Part shown: positions 38,830 to 48,696 of the stretch, one piece after another
How positions within the stretch are numbered: position 1 is the first letter of the stretch
Layout: each line of letters opens with the position of its first letter
Origin: Microthrixaceae bacterium
GTDB lineage: Bacteria; Actinomycetota; Acidimicrobiia; Acidimicrobiales; Acidimicrobilacustridaceae
Assembly: GCA_947449015.1 (NCBI GenBank)
Contig: CANFQA010000005.1
Coordinates: 1 to 64,000, forward strand
Direction: 5' to 3'
Length of the DNA: 64,000 bases
The notes under the pieces: generated by a model
Seen by the model: only the letters and a program-made list of their open reading frames with translations
The model's database searches: none
Told to the model about the DNA's origin: nothing
Program-made: the position numbers and the translations under genes

Positions 38830-40325
38830 GCACTCCCGATCTCGATGTTGTCGTTATCGGTGCTGGGGTAGGCGGCATTGCGGCGGGCGCAATGCTTCGT
38901 GACCTCGGAATGCGATTCAGGATTTTCGACAAGGGTTCAACAGTCGGAGGCACCTGGCGTGACAACACCTACCCGGGTTGCGCCTGTGACGTTCCCAGTC
39001 ATCTGTATTCATTGTCGTTCGCTCAGAACCCGCAGTGGTCTCGCAGCTATCCGGCGCAGCCCGAGATTGAGGCGTATCTGGAGAGGGTCACTGATGACCT
39101 AGATCTGCGGGAGTCCATCACATTTGGCGCCGAGATCACCTCGACGAAATGGGATGACGTCGAGCAGTTCTGGACGATCACGCTCAGCGATGGCCGGCAG
39201 CACCGGGCTCGCTCGGTCGTACTTGCCACCGGACCCCTCAGTCGTCCGTCGCTCCCTGCTATCTCGGGAATCGAATCCTTCGCAGGCACGATGTTCCACT
39301 CGGCTCGATGGGATCACTCTCATTCGCTGAAAGGTGAACGTGTCGCTGTGATCGGCACCGGCGCATCAGCAGTGCAATTTGTTCCTGAGATTGCACCTGT
39401 TGCCGACCATGTCACCGTTTTCCAGCGCTCGGCTCCCTGGGTGCTACCCCGTGATGATCGGCCAGCCCCTCAGTGGCGTCGAGCGCTCTACCGGCGAGTT
39501 CCATTTCTGCAGCGGCTTCACCGATGGAGGGTTTACGCCCGCCAAGAGATGCTTGCAGCTGCGTTCATCGGACGTGGCCGCACTGCGCAAGGCCTCGCCG
39601 AGCGCATAAAGCAGGGAGTGCGCGATCACATCGCAGCGTCGATAAGTGATCCTGAGATGCAGGCGGCGCTTCTTCCAAGCTACGAGCCAGGTTGCAAGCG
39701 ACTTCTGATCGCCAATAGTTGGTATCCCACATTGGCCCGCGACGATGTCGACGTGTGCACCGAGCAGATCCTCGAAATCACCCCAACTGGAGTCCGCACC
39801 GCCGATGGCGTGCACCACGAGGTCGACACCATCATCCTCGGCACTGGGTTCGCTGCTTCCGAGTTTCCCGGCCCGGTTGGCATAACCGGGCGGAACGGAC
39901 TGGAACTCGCCGAGCGTTGGCGTGATGGAGCGGCGACACATCTCGGAATCACAATCGATGGATTCCCGAATCTGTACCTTCTGGCTGGGCCCAACACTGG
40001 CCTCGGTCACAACTCGATCATTTTCATGATCGAGGCCCAGCTCCACTACGTGCGGGGGGCGCTGCTCGATCAGAGACGCAACCGGGTAGCAGTCTCCTCA
40101 GTTCGTCGCGACGCAGTTGATCGGTTCTATACCGAGGTGCAAGGTCGTCTTCAGAAGACTGTTTGGACCACCGGTTGTTCGAGTTGGTATCGATCGGCTT
40201 CCGGTCAGGTCGACACCATGTGGCCTGGGACCACCATCGAGTACTGGCTGCGAACTCGGCGCTTCCGTCGCTCCCGGTTTGAGTCGGTCGGAGCCGATTC
40301 CGGCGGGAGTGCTCAGGCTCGCTAA
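38826..40325 (+). CDS. Flavin-containing (Baeyer-Villiger type) monooxygenase
   Basis: VVVIGAGVGGIAAGAML; GGTWRDNTYPGCACDVPSHLYS; second GTGASAVQ site. Confidence 0.93.
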   Translation: MSTPDLDVVVIGAGVGGIAAGAMLRDLGMRFRIFDKGSTVGGTWRDNTYPGCACDVPSHLYSLSFAQNPQWSRSYPAQPEIEAYLERVTDDLDLRESITFGAEITSTKWDDVEQFWTITLSDGRQHRARSVVLATGPLSRPSLPAISGIESFAGTMFHSARWDHSHSLKGERVAVIGTGASAVQFVPEIAPVADHVTVFQRSAPWVLPRDDRPAPQWRRALYRRVPFLQRLHRWRVYARQEMLAAAFIGRGRTAQGLAERIKQGVRDHIAASISDPEMQAALLPSYEPGCKRLLIANSWYPTLARDDVDVCTEQILEITPTGVRTADGVHHEVDTIILGTGFAASEFPGPVGITGRNGLELAERWRDGAATHLGITIDGFPNLYLLAGPNTGLGHNSIIFMIEAQLHYVRGALLDQRRNRVAVSSVRRDAVDRFYTEVQGRLQKTVWTTGCSSWYRSASGQVDTMWPGTTIEYWLRTRRFRRSRFESVGADSGGSAQAR

Positions 40326-40338
40326 GGTGTCCAGTCCA

Positions 40339-40416
40339 CGGGCTGTGGCGCAGCTTGGTTAGCGCGTCGGTCTGGGGGACCGAAGGTCGTGGGTTCGAAT
40401 CCCGCCAGCCCGACCA
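40339..40416 (+). tRNA. tRNA-Pro (anticodon GGG)
   Basis: CGGGCTGTGGCGCAGCTTGGTTAGCGCGTCGGTCTGGGGGACCGAAGGTCGTGGGTTCGAATCCCGCCAGCCCGACCA; CCA encoded. Confidence 0.97.
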
Positions 40417-40493
40417 AACCGAGCGGGGTGCCCCGGTGGCACCCCGCAGGTGCGAAAGACTTCCCACCAGTCCCCCGACACGGAGCACCTCTC

Positions 40494-42080
40494 ATGGCCG
40501 AATCCGATCCGCAGATCTCCGCTGAGACCGCCGGCGCCACCGATGAAGTGGTCGAGGCGGAACTGGAGCATTCGGAAGAGGAGCGGGCATCGATCCGAGC
40601 ACAGCGTCTCGGCAAAGTTGCTGCGTTACGTGAACAGGGTGTGAATCCCTATCCATATCGCTTTGACCGAGATCGAACTATCTCTGAGCTCCGCGAGGAA
40701 TACGGCTCGCTCGAGGCAGGGGAGGAGGTTGAGGTCTCTGTTCGCCTCGCTGGTCGACTGATGCTCAAGCGAGATCAGGGACGTCTTACCTTCGGCCAGT
40801 TGCGTGATCGCAGTGGCGAGGTGCAGCTCTTCGTGTCGGCTGGCGTCATAGGCAAGGAAGAACTCGCAGCGTTCAACGATCTTGATCGCGGCGATTGGAT
40901 TGGCGTGCGTGGAACCGTCATGGTCACCAAAAAGGGCGAGCTCTCCGTAAAGGTTGCGTCATTCGAGCTCCTCAGTAAGGCCCTGCGCCCACTGCCGGAT
41001 AAGTGGAAGGGTCTCGCCGACGTTGATGCGAGATACCGCCAGCGTTATGTCGATCTAACAGTCAATTCTGATGCCCGTCGCGTATTTGAGATCCGCTTCG
41101 CGGCCGTGGATTCAATTCGGCGTGAACTCGCGTCACGTGGCTTCCTTGAAGTCGAGACACCACTGCTCCATTTGCAGCAAGGAGGGGCAACGGCCCGTCC
41201 CTTCATCACCCATTACAACGCGCTCAGCATGGACACCTACCTTCGGATCGCTCTTGAACTGCCGCTCAAACGACTACTCGTTGGGGGTTTGGAGCGGGTC
41301 TTCGAAATCGGTCGCGTCTTCCGGAATGAGGGTATTGACACCCGCCATAACCCTGAATTCACCATGCTTGAGGCGTACGAGGCATTCGCTGATTATTCCG
41401 AGATGATGGACCTCACCGAACTGCTTGTTTCGCAGGCAGCACTGGCCGCTACTGGTTCCATGGTGGTCACTGTCCGTGATGTCCAGATAGATCTCGCTCC
41501 CTCCTGGCGTCGTGTTTCGATGGTGGATCTCATCAGCGAAACGCTCGGGGTTGAGATCCATCCCTCAATGCCGATAGAGCAGGCGCGGAAGATTCTCGAT
41601 GGACTCGGTCTCACCTATAAGCCCACTTGGGGTTCTGGCCGCTGCACTCATGAGGTGTATGACGAACTCGTCGAACACACAGTGATCGCGCCGACAATCG
41701 TGTTCGATCATCCGCGCGAAACCTCACCGCTGGCGAAACCTCACCGACACGACCACAGCTTGGTGGAGCGTTTCGAGGTCATCGTCGACGGACGCGAACT
41801 GGCAAACGCCTACAGCGAGCTCAATGACCCGGTTGAGCAGCTTGCGCGGTTCCGTGATGAGGCTGATCTCAAGGCGGCGGGCGATCCCGAAGCTGGTGAT
41901 GTTGACCTCGACTACATACGGGCCTTGGAGTTCGCAATGCCTCCTGCTGGTGGACTCGGAATCGGAATCGACCGCCTGATCATGCTTCTCGCAGGAGTTG
42001 AAAGTATCCGGGAGGTCATTCTCTTCCCGACCCTGCGCCCCGAGGCTGGGCTGTCAGATGCTGACTTCCCTTCGGCCTGA
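40494..42080 (+). CDS. lysS: Lysyl-tRNA synthetase (class II)
   Basis: OB-fold N-terminus, EVETPLLHLQQGGATARPF, FRNEGIDTRHNPEFTMLE. Confidence 0.97.
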   Translation: MAESDPQISAETAGATDEVVEAELEHSEEERASIRAQRLGKVAALREQGVNPYPYRFDRDRTISELREEYGSLEAGEEVEVSVRLAGRLMLKRDQGRLTFGQLRDRSGEVQLFVSAGVIGKEELAAFNDLDRGDWIGVRGTVMVTKKGELSVKVASFELLSKALRPLPDKWKGLADVDARYRQRYVDLTVNSDARRVFEIRFAAVDSIRRELASRGFLEVETPLLHLQQGGATARPFITHYNALSMDTYLRIALELPLKRLLVGGLERVFEIGRVFRNEGIDTRHNPEFTMLEAYEAFADYSEMMDLTELLVSQAALAATGSMVVTVRDVQIDLAPSWRRVSMVDLISETLGVEIHPSMPIEQARKILDGLGLTYKPTWGSGRCTHEVYDELVEHTVIAPTIVFDHPRETSPLAKPHRHDHSLVERFEVIVDGRELANAYSELNDPVEQLARFRDEADLKAAGDPEAGDVDLDYIRALEFAMPPAGGLGIGIDRLIMLLAGVESIREVILFPTLRPEAGLSDADFPSA

Positions 42081-42134
42081 TCGCATGGATGTTCGTCTGA
42101 ATTCCGGATCTCGCGGAAGATTCGACGTCGCCAG

Positions 42135-43847
42135 ATGAGGCGAAAGAGGAGAAGGGCCCGGCTGCTGGGGCTACTCACCGCGTTTGGGGGCCTGCTCCTG
42201 ATCATCTCAACCTTGCCGGTTTTTCGTCGTCGCTTTGAGCGAGTTACCAATGTCTTCACGCCGTTTGGGGTGGAGGTGGCGAGCAATGCCATTGCGCTCG
42301 CCGTCGGATTCGCGTTGCTCTATCTCGCTGGTCAACTTGTTCGACGTCGCCGACTCGCGTGGTTCGTGGCGGTTGTGTTGTTCGGCACCAGCGGAATCGT
42401 CAATATTTTACGAGTCCACCACGGATACGCGGCGATGTACTCGGTGTTGATGGTGGTACTTCTCGCTCTGAGTCGGGAGCAATTCACAGCGCCAGGAGAC
42501 CCACCGACACTGTTCGAGTTCATCCGCTTCCTGCCGTGGTACGTGGTGGGAGTGTTTACCTACGGGCTCAGCGCTTTGTATCTCGAACGAGCCAGCATCT
42601 CGCCATCGCTCACCTTTGCTGGAGCGTTGGAAACTACTGCGCTCGGGGTATTCGGAATCGATGGGCCTTACGAATTCACTCGTCGCGGTTTCGAGTGGTT
42701 CTTCCCAACCTCGTTGCTCGTGATCGGTCTCGGCGGTTTGGCATGGGCGCTCTTTCTCCTCTTCCGCCCGATCGTGGCGAAGCCCGAGGAGGGAGCAACC
42801 TCATGGCATAACGCGATGACGATTCTCCGGACATATGGGCACGACTCGCTCGACCAATTCGCGCTCCGAGACGACAAACTCTTCTTCTTCGGGGCAGACG
42901 GGCAAGCCTTCATTGCCTACACGTACCTCGGGAGACATGCACTTGTTTCGGGCGATCCAATCGGTCGACCCGATTCGTGTGTTCGCGTGATCGATGAGTT
43001 CCTTGACATGTGCGCCGAACGAGCCTGGGGCGTGGCATTCCTCGCTGCTCGCGAACTGGACCGGCAGCTGTATCTCGACCGAGGGCTCCACACCCTCTAT
43101 CTCGGCGATGAAGCCGTGGTTCACTGCAGGGGTTTCTCGCTCGAAGGGAAAAAGTGGAAGAGCATCCGACAGTCAAGCGGAAGAGTGGCCAGAACCTATC
43201 GATTCGTCTGGATTGCAGAAACTGACGCGAGTCCCGAACTCATTGCCGAACTCAACGAGATTTCCCGTCGCTGGAGGGGCAAGGCCCCTGAGCGCGGTTT
43301 CACAATGACGCTGAGCCAGGACATTGAAGGAACGAATCCAGAATTCCGACTTTGCATTGCTCTGGACGAGAACGACCGACCTGGGGGATTCCTGCGGGTT
43401 GTGCCGATCTATGGCGACAATCCGGGGTACACCCTCGATCTCATGCGCCGCGACCCAGAGACACCGAATGGCATGACCGAGTTTCTTCTCACCCGCACAA
43501 TGATGCAGCTTGATCAGATGGGGCTTGACCGTCTTTCAATGAACTTCGCAGCTTGGGGTCGATTCTTTGAGGACGACGTTGAGTATTCGATTCCTCAGCG
43601 CATCGTGAAGGTCGGGCTCAACCTGCTCAGTCCCTTTTACCAAATTCGTTCACTGAAAGAGTTCAACCAACGTTTTCACCCGGATTGGATTCCCCGATGC
43701 ATCGTCTACGACGATCTTCGATCACTGCCACGAGTTGCGTTGTTGTATTCGGGAGTTGAGGGGTTCCTGAACATTCCGATCGTTGGGAAGTTCTTGCTGC
43801 CCCGAACGGTTTCGGATCCTGGGCATCCGATCCACGAGGGCCTCTAG
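42135..43847 (+). CDS. DUF2156 / MprF-like phosphatidylglycerol lysyltransferase
   Basis: N-terminal TM helices then DUF2156 GNAT-like domain; adjacent to lysS. Confidence 0.88.
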   Translation: MRRKRRRARLLGLLTAFGGLLLIISTLPVFRRRFERVTNVFTPFGVEVASNAIALAVGFALLYLAGQLVRRRRLAWFVAVVLFGTSGIVNILRVHHGYAAMYSVLMVVLLALSREQFTAPGDPPTLFEFIRFLPWYVVGVFTYGLSALYLERASISPSLTFAGALETTALGVFGIDGPYEFTRRGFEWFFPTSLLVIGLGGLAWALFLLFRPIVAKPEEGATSWHNAMTILRTYGHDSLDQFALRDDKLFFFGADGQAFIAYTYLGRHALVSGDPIGRPDSCVRVIDEFLDMCAERAWGVAFLAARELDRQLYLDRGLHTLYLGDEAVVHCRGFSLEGKKWKSIRQSSGRVARTYRFVWIAETDASPELIAELNEISRRWRGKAPERGFTMTLSQDIEGTNPEFRLCIALDENDRPGGFLRVVPIYGDNPGYTLDLMRRDPETPNGMTEFLLTRTMMQLDQMGLDRLSMNFAAWGRFFEDDVEYSIPQRIVKVGLNLLSPFYQIRSLKEFNQRFHPDWIPRCIVYDDLRSLPRVALLYSGVEGFLNIPIVGKFLLPRTVSDPGHPIHEGL

Positions 43848-43857
43848 GGCATTCGTT

Positions 43858-44583
43858 ATGTGCGAACGTTTTGTCAGTACGACGCCTGCGGCAACGCTTG
43901 CCAAATTCTTCGATGCTGAGCTGCCCGAGCAGAGCCTTCCTCCCGATCACAATGTTGCGCCGACCCGCGATGTGTACGTCGTTGGGCAGGGGAGTGCCGG
44001 CCGGCGCATCCGGGTGATGCATTGGGGTTTAGTTCCGCCATGGGCAACCGATGTGACCGGGGCCAGTCGCCTCATTAACGCTCGCTCTGAGACAGTTGCC
44101 GAGAAGCCGTCGTTTCGCTCTGCCTTTCGCCGTCGGCGCTGCATCATTCCCGTCGACGGCTTTTATGAATGGACAACCGTCCCGGGAGAACGACGCAAGC
44201 AGCCGATGTATATCCAGTCCGTCGATGGCCTCCCGTTGGCCTTCGCCGGTCTCCATGAATTTTGGCGACCACCAGGAGCGAGCGAGCAGGACGCAGGCCT
44301 ATTTTCGTGTTGCATCATCACCTGCGCGGCGAATGAATTCATCAGTTCAATCCACGACCGGATGCCAGTGATTCTTGCCCGCGACTCATGGGATGCTTGG
44401 CTTGACCCGAACGCTCAATCCGGTGATCTCAGTTCCCTGCTCGTTCCCATGGAACTGGGACTGCTCAGGATGCATCCAGTCAGCACTGAAGTGAATTCAG
44501 CACGGAACAACGGTCAACACTTAACAGACGAGATCGAACCAACTGCACTCGGTGAGATTCCCGGACAGGGAAGGCTGCTTTAG
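43858..44583 (+). CDS. SOS response-associated peptidase (HMCES/YedK family)
   Basis: MCERFV…, HWGLVPPWATD, INARSETVAEKPSFRSAFRRRRCIIPVDGFYEW. Confidence 0.95.
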   Translation: MCERFVSTTPAATLAKFFDAELPEQSLPPDHNVAPTRDVYVVGQGSAGRRIRVMHWGLVPPWATDVTGASRLINARSETVAEKPSFRSAFRRRRCIIPVDGFYEWTTVPGERRKQPMYIQSVDGLPLAFAGLHEFWRPPGASEQDAGLFSCCIITCAANEFISSIHDRMPVILARDSWDAWLDPNAQSGDLSSLLVPMELGLLRMHPVSTEVNSARNNGQHLTDEIEPTALGEIPGQGRLL

Positions 44584-44990
44584 TTCGACCCGTGAGTTCC
44601 GAGGGCGTCACGCAGCCGCTGTGCCACATCGTCGAGAACATCTCCCGCCACGGAAGCATCTGCGCGGCCAAAGTCGATATCAGATTCAGAGCGAATCGGC
44701 AGGACATGGAGATGGGTGTGGGGAACTTCCAGCCCGGCAATGATGAGTGCGATTCGTGCGGTTCCGAACGCCTCTTGTTGCGCGACTCCGATGAGGCGGG
44801 CCACCTGGCTGAGGTGGGCGATTGTCTCCGGGTCGAGATCTATCCAGTGATCAACCTCGGCGCGCGGGACCACGAGCGTATGGCCCTCGGTGACAGGAGC
44901 AATCGTGAGGAACGCAACGCAGATGTCGTCTCGGTAGACGAAGCGCCCCGGAAGCTCACCGTCAATAATTTTGGAGAAGATCGTGCTCAT
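44580..44990 (-). CDS. HIT family protein
   Basis: IFSKIIDGELPGRFVYRDD and HTHLHVLPI. Confidence 0.93.
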   Translation of the reverse strand: MSTIFSKIIDGELPGRFVYRDDICVAFLTIAPVTEGHTLVVPRAEVDHWIDLDPETIAHLSQVARLIGVAQQEAFGTARIALIIAGLEVPHTHLHVLPIRSESDIDFGRADASVAGDVLDDVAQRLRDALGTHGSN

Positions 44991-45007
44991 CGGGTTCAGA
45001 TCGTAGA

Positions 45008-45652
45008 GTGCCATTCGTGGACATGTCGCCCAGCCACCCCGAACACCCCATCGAAGCGCCCGGACTCGACGTTCTCGACTCGCGTATTCTCACAGTCCCC
45101 AACCTCATCACCGCCGTTCGCCTCGCGTGTCTGCCGATCTTCGTCTGGCTGCTCCTCGTTGAGCACAACAGAGCTGCCGCTTCGGTGCTGCTCGGAGCCA
45201 TCGGGGCAACTGACTGGGTTGACGGCTACATCGCACGGCGCTTCAACCAGACTTCAACGCTCGGCAAGATCCTCGATCCAGTCGCTGATCGACTCCTGTT
45301 CTTCACGGCACTCATTGCCATCCTCATTGATGGCTGCGCACCGGCCTGGGTGTGCTGGGCGGTTTTGGCCCGAGAGGTCGTCATCTCGGTTGCCACCCTC
45401 GTGCTTGCCGCCCTGGGTGCTCGTCGTATTGATGTCACCAGAGCCGGTAAAACCGGGACGTTCTTTTTGATGTTCGCATTCCCCGCCTTCGTCGCCGGTG
45501 CCAGCACCTTCTGGTGGGCACCTCTTGCGAATGATCTGGCCTGGTTGTTCCTCGTACCCGGCCTGCTGTGTTCCTATTGGGCAGCAGTGATGTACGTCCC
45601 CATCGGTCGACGAGCCCTGCAGGAAGGCCGAAGTGGGCGAACAGGGCGCTGA
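45008..45652 (+). CDS. pgsA: CDP-diacylglycerol-glycerol-3-phosphate 3-phosphatidyltransferase
   Basis: CDP-alcohol phosphotransferase motif DWVDGYIARRFNQTSTLGKILDPVADR. Confidence 0.94.
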   Translation: MPFVDMSPSHPEHPIEAPGLDVLDSRILTVPNLITAVRLACLPIFVWLLLVEHNRAAASVLLGAIGATDWVDGYIARRFNQTSTLGKILDPVADRLLFFTALIAILIDGCAPAWVCWAVLAREVVISVATLVLAALGARRIDVTRAGKTGTFFLMFAFPAFVAGASTFWWAPLANDLAWLFLVPGLLCSYWAAVMYVPIGRRALQEGRSGRTGR

Positions 45653-45710
45653 GAACCCCTCCCGGACGCTCTCTGTGGCTCGCATCGGGTGATCGGGTAG
45701 CGTTCGCAAC

Positions 45711-46094
45711 ATGCAGCTGCCTGATGATCTCCGCTACTCGACCGACCATGAATGGGTTCGACTCGAGGACGGTCGATTCCGCCTCGGGATCACCGATTAC
45801 GCCCAAGACGCCCTCGGCGATGTTGTGTTCGTGGAGATCCCCGAAGTTGGATCCGAGTTCACCGCTTCGGCCAAGGTGAGCGAAGTTGAGTCAACCAAGT
45901 CCGTGTCAGATATCTATGCGCCTGTGGCGGGACGTGTTGTCGAAGTCAATGCGGAACTTGCGGATGCTCCTGAGCGGCTCAACGATGATCCGTACGGTGA
46001 TGGGTGGATCTGCATCATTGAGCCTACGAACCCGTCTGATCTCGACTCGTTGCTCGATGTCGATTCATATCGGCGGTTGATCGAGGGTACGTGA
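45711..46094 (+). CDS. gcvH: Glycine cleavage system H protein
   Basis: HEWVRLEDGRFRLGITDYAQDALGDVVFVEIPEVG and VESTKSVSD lipoyl site. Confidence 0.97.
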   Translation: MQLPDDLRYSTDHEWVRLEDGRFRLGITDYAQDALGDVVFVEIPEVGSEFTASAKVSEVESTKSVSDIYAPVAGRVVEVNAELADAPERLNDDPYGDGWICIIEPTNPSDLDSLLDVDSYRRLIEGT

Positions 46095-46591
46095 TGTCTG
46101 GGTCCGGTGAGGTTTTCTGCAACAACTGCGGTCACCGCAACTCACTCGGTTCGAGCTTCTGCTCGTCCTGCGGTGCGGTGCTTGAACGCGGCTCAACGGA
46201 GCACACGACAATCACCTTTCACCCGGTGACGCCTGTAGATCCGAACGAGCTCGATGTGTCCGCGCTCACCGACAACGTTGCCCCTGTTGCTGTGCTCGTG
46301 GTGCGTCAGGGTCCGAAAGCCGGCAGTCGGTATGCGATTGATTCGCCGTCGACAACTGTTGGACGCCACCCTGAGTCCGAGATCTTTCTCGATGACATCA
46401 CGGTCTCGCGTCGCCACGCCCAGATTGTCCGAGAGGGCAACAGGTTCGAGGTTGTGGACACCGGTTCGCTCAATGGCACCTATGTCAATCGGGAACGGAT
46501 TGAAAAGGTTGCACTGACAAGCGGCGATGAGATCCAAATCGGAAAGTTCAAGCTGGTGTTTGTGCAAGGGGAGGGGTGGGTGGCCCCGTGA
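46091..46591 (+). CDS. Zinc-ribbon FHA-domain protein, GarA-like
   Basis: FCNNCGHRN…FCSSCG; FHA motif TVGRHPESEIFLDDITVSRRHAQI; follows gcvH. Confidence 0.9.
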   Translation: MMSGSGEVFCNNCGHRNSLGSSFCSSCGAVLERGSTEHTTITFHPVTPVDPNELDVSALTDNVAPVAVLVVRQGPKAGSRYAIDSPSTTVGRHPESEIFLDDITVSRRHAQIVREGNRFEVVDTGSLNGTYVNRERIEKVALTSGDEIQIGKFKLVFVQGEGWVAP

Positions 46592-47484
46592 ACGGGGACC
46601 AGAGCCACCTGTCCATTGGTGAAGTTCTCGTGCTTCTGCAGGAGGACTTCCCGGACGTCACGATCTCGAAGATTCGTTTTCTAGAGGCACAGGGCCTACT
46701 TGACCCAGAGCGCACTCCGTCTGGCTACCGCAAGTTCCACGATGCCGATATCGAGCGCATTCGTTGGATCCTGTTGCAACAGCGCGACCACTTTCTGCCC
46801 CTCAAAGTCATCAAGGAACGACTCGCCTCTGGTGACCTCTCGTCTGACGTGCCTGAAGGCGTGCTCCCATTAGGCCGACGACATGGGGACGATTCTCCAG
46901 CCGTCACTCATCCTGCGGCGCACGAAGTCAGCCCAGCCGGTCGCGCACACGTTGTCGCCCAACTGATGGAAGCTCCTGAAGGAGTCAGCCACCGCAATCT
47001 CGAACTGATCGCCGAGGAGGACGAGCGTGGCCGCCATCCGGCAGTACATGTTGTCGGTGATCCAAGCCCGGAGTCTCCCCAAGCGGTTGGTCGGTCCTCT
47101 GGGGCACACTTCTCCCTCGAAGATCTCGCACGAGAAAGTGGACTCTCGATCCGGGAACTTGGCGATCTCGAGCGGTTCGGCCTCATCAGCACTCGGTCTC
47201 TAGGGCAGGTCACCTACTACGACGACGAAGCGCTTGTTGTGGCCCGACTCGCTGCAGGGTTTCACCGCCACGGCATCGAAACGCGTCATCTCAGGATGTT
47301 CAAGGTTGGCGCCGAGCGCGAGGCAGCATTATTCGAACAGCTCATCACGCCGCTACTACGAAAGCGCACCGCGGAGGCACGGGAACAGGCGGTGGGCATC
47401 CTTGAGGATCTCGCCGAGCTCGCCGACGACCTTCGAGCTTCGATGGTTCGAACAGTGCTGCGTGAGTACCTCGGCACGTCCTGA
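46588..47484 (+). CDS. MerR-family regulator, FtsR-like
   Basis: LSIGEVLVLLQEDFPDVTISKIRFLEAQGLLDPERTPSGYRKF. Confidence 0.9.
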   Translation: MNGDQSHLSIGEVLVLLQEDFPDVTISKIRFLEAQGLLDPERTPSGYRKFHDADIERIRWILLQQRDHFLPLKVIKERLASGDLSSDVPEGVLPLGRRHGDDSPAVTHPAAHEVSPAGRAHVVAQLMEAPEGVSHRNLELIAEEDERGRHPAVHVVGDPSPESPQAVGRSSGAHFSLEDLARESGLSIRELGDLERFGLISTRSLGQVTYYDDEALVVARLAAGFHRHGIETRHLRMFKVGAEREAALFEQLITPLLRKRTAEAREQAVGILEDLAELADDLRASMVRTVLREYLGTS

Positions 47485-47528
47485 CCCAGCGGTGGGCGTC
47501 CTTCTCAGCCGCCGATAGGGTGGGGGAG

Positions 47529-48038
47529 ATGGTTGAGATGGAAGTGCTCTCGGTGCAGCTGGACAGTTCGGTGAACTCACCGGTGGTGGTTCTGCGCGAA
47601 CTTGCGGGCGAATCTCGACTTCTTCCAATTCTCATCGGGCAGCCCGAGGCCCTCGCGATCAACTGGGCACTTGACGGCACACCGACGCCGCGCCCAATGA
47701 CTCACGACCTCCTGCAAGACGTTATTGAGGATCTTGGAGCGCATCTTCAGCGCATCGTCATCACTCATGTGCACCAGGGAGTCTTTTACGCCGATCTCGT
47801 CATAAGTACCGAGTCGGGAGAGCGCATCGTTTCAGGGCGACCTTCGGACGCCATCGCGTTGGCAGTCAGAGTGCGCTGTTCGATCCACGTTGCCGACGAT
47901 GTCTTAGAGGTCGCTGGAGTGCATCCAGACGAGACCCCTCAATCTCACGAAGAGGTCGAGGGTGGCGAGGACGTCGTCGAACAGTTCCGAGAGTTCATCG
48001 ACTCGATCAACCCGGACGACTTCAATCCCGCTGGCTGA
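47529..48038 (+). CDS. Bifunctional nuclease family (DUF151) protein
   Basis: MVEMEVLSVQLDSSVNSPVVVLRE…LPILIGQPEALAI. Confidence 0.92.
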   Translation: MVEMEVLSVQLDSSVNSPVVVLRELAGESRLLPILIGQPEALAINWALDGTPTPRPMTHDLLQDVIEDLGAHLQRIVITHVHQGVFYADLVISTESGERIVSGRPSDAIALAVRVRCSIHVADDVLEVAGVHPDETPQSHEEVEGGEDVVEQFREFIDSINPDDFNPAG

Positions 48039-48164
48039 ACGCCATCGGGGGCACTGTTGACCCCCTCGAACCGAGATCAGTACAGTTCTACCTCCAGCGC
48101 GGCCTCAGGCCGGTTGGCCGCAAGTCAGCCGACGCTGTCGAATTTCCGGTCGAAGGGTAACTGC

Positions 48165-48635
48165 ATGACCTCACGTGAGAGTTCAGGGTTCAGTGGCGCA
48201 CGCGCTGCAGAGATCGTCGGAATCACGTACCGGCAACTCGATTATTGGGCCCGCACCGATCTGGTGCGACCCACCCTTTCCGACGCGACCGGAAGCGGGA
48301 GCCGTCGTCGCTACTCGTATACCGATCTGCTCGAACTCCGCGTGATTAAGAGTCTGCTCGACGCAGGCATCCGTCTTGAAAGCGTGCGCGAGGTTTTCAC
48401 CTACTTGCGTGACGATCTCGGTTCCGATGTTTCCTCTGCGAGTCTCGTAATCCAAGGTTCGTCATCTGTCCTGATTCGATCCGACGGAGAACTCATCGAT
48501 CTGGTCAAGCGCGGGCAGGGCGTTCTGAATATTCTCCCGCTTGCCGGAGTGCGCGAGGAGATGGATGCACGGATTCGAGATCTTCGTCCTGCTGGTCCAA
48601 CCATGAACCCGGTTGATCTTGCAGTTGGTGAGTAA
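48165..48635 (+). CDS. MerR-family regulator
   Basis: AAEIVGITYRQLDYWARTDLVRPT…RRRYSYTDLLELRVIKSLLDAGIRLESVR. Confidence 0.9.
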   Translation: MTSRESSGFSGARAAEIVGITYRQLDYWARTDLVRPTLSDATGSGSRRRYSYTDLLELRVIKSLLDAGIRLESVREVFTYLRDDLGSDVSSASLVIQGSSSVLIRSDGELIDLVKRGQGVLNILPLAGVREEMDARIRDLRPAGPTMNPVDLAVGE

Positions 48636-48696
48636 TCCAGTTCACTGCTTCGTGAATCTAACGGCGTGAACTATCTGTCATGACTAGGGTCACACC

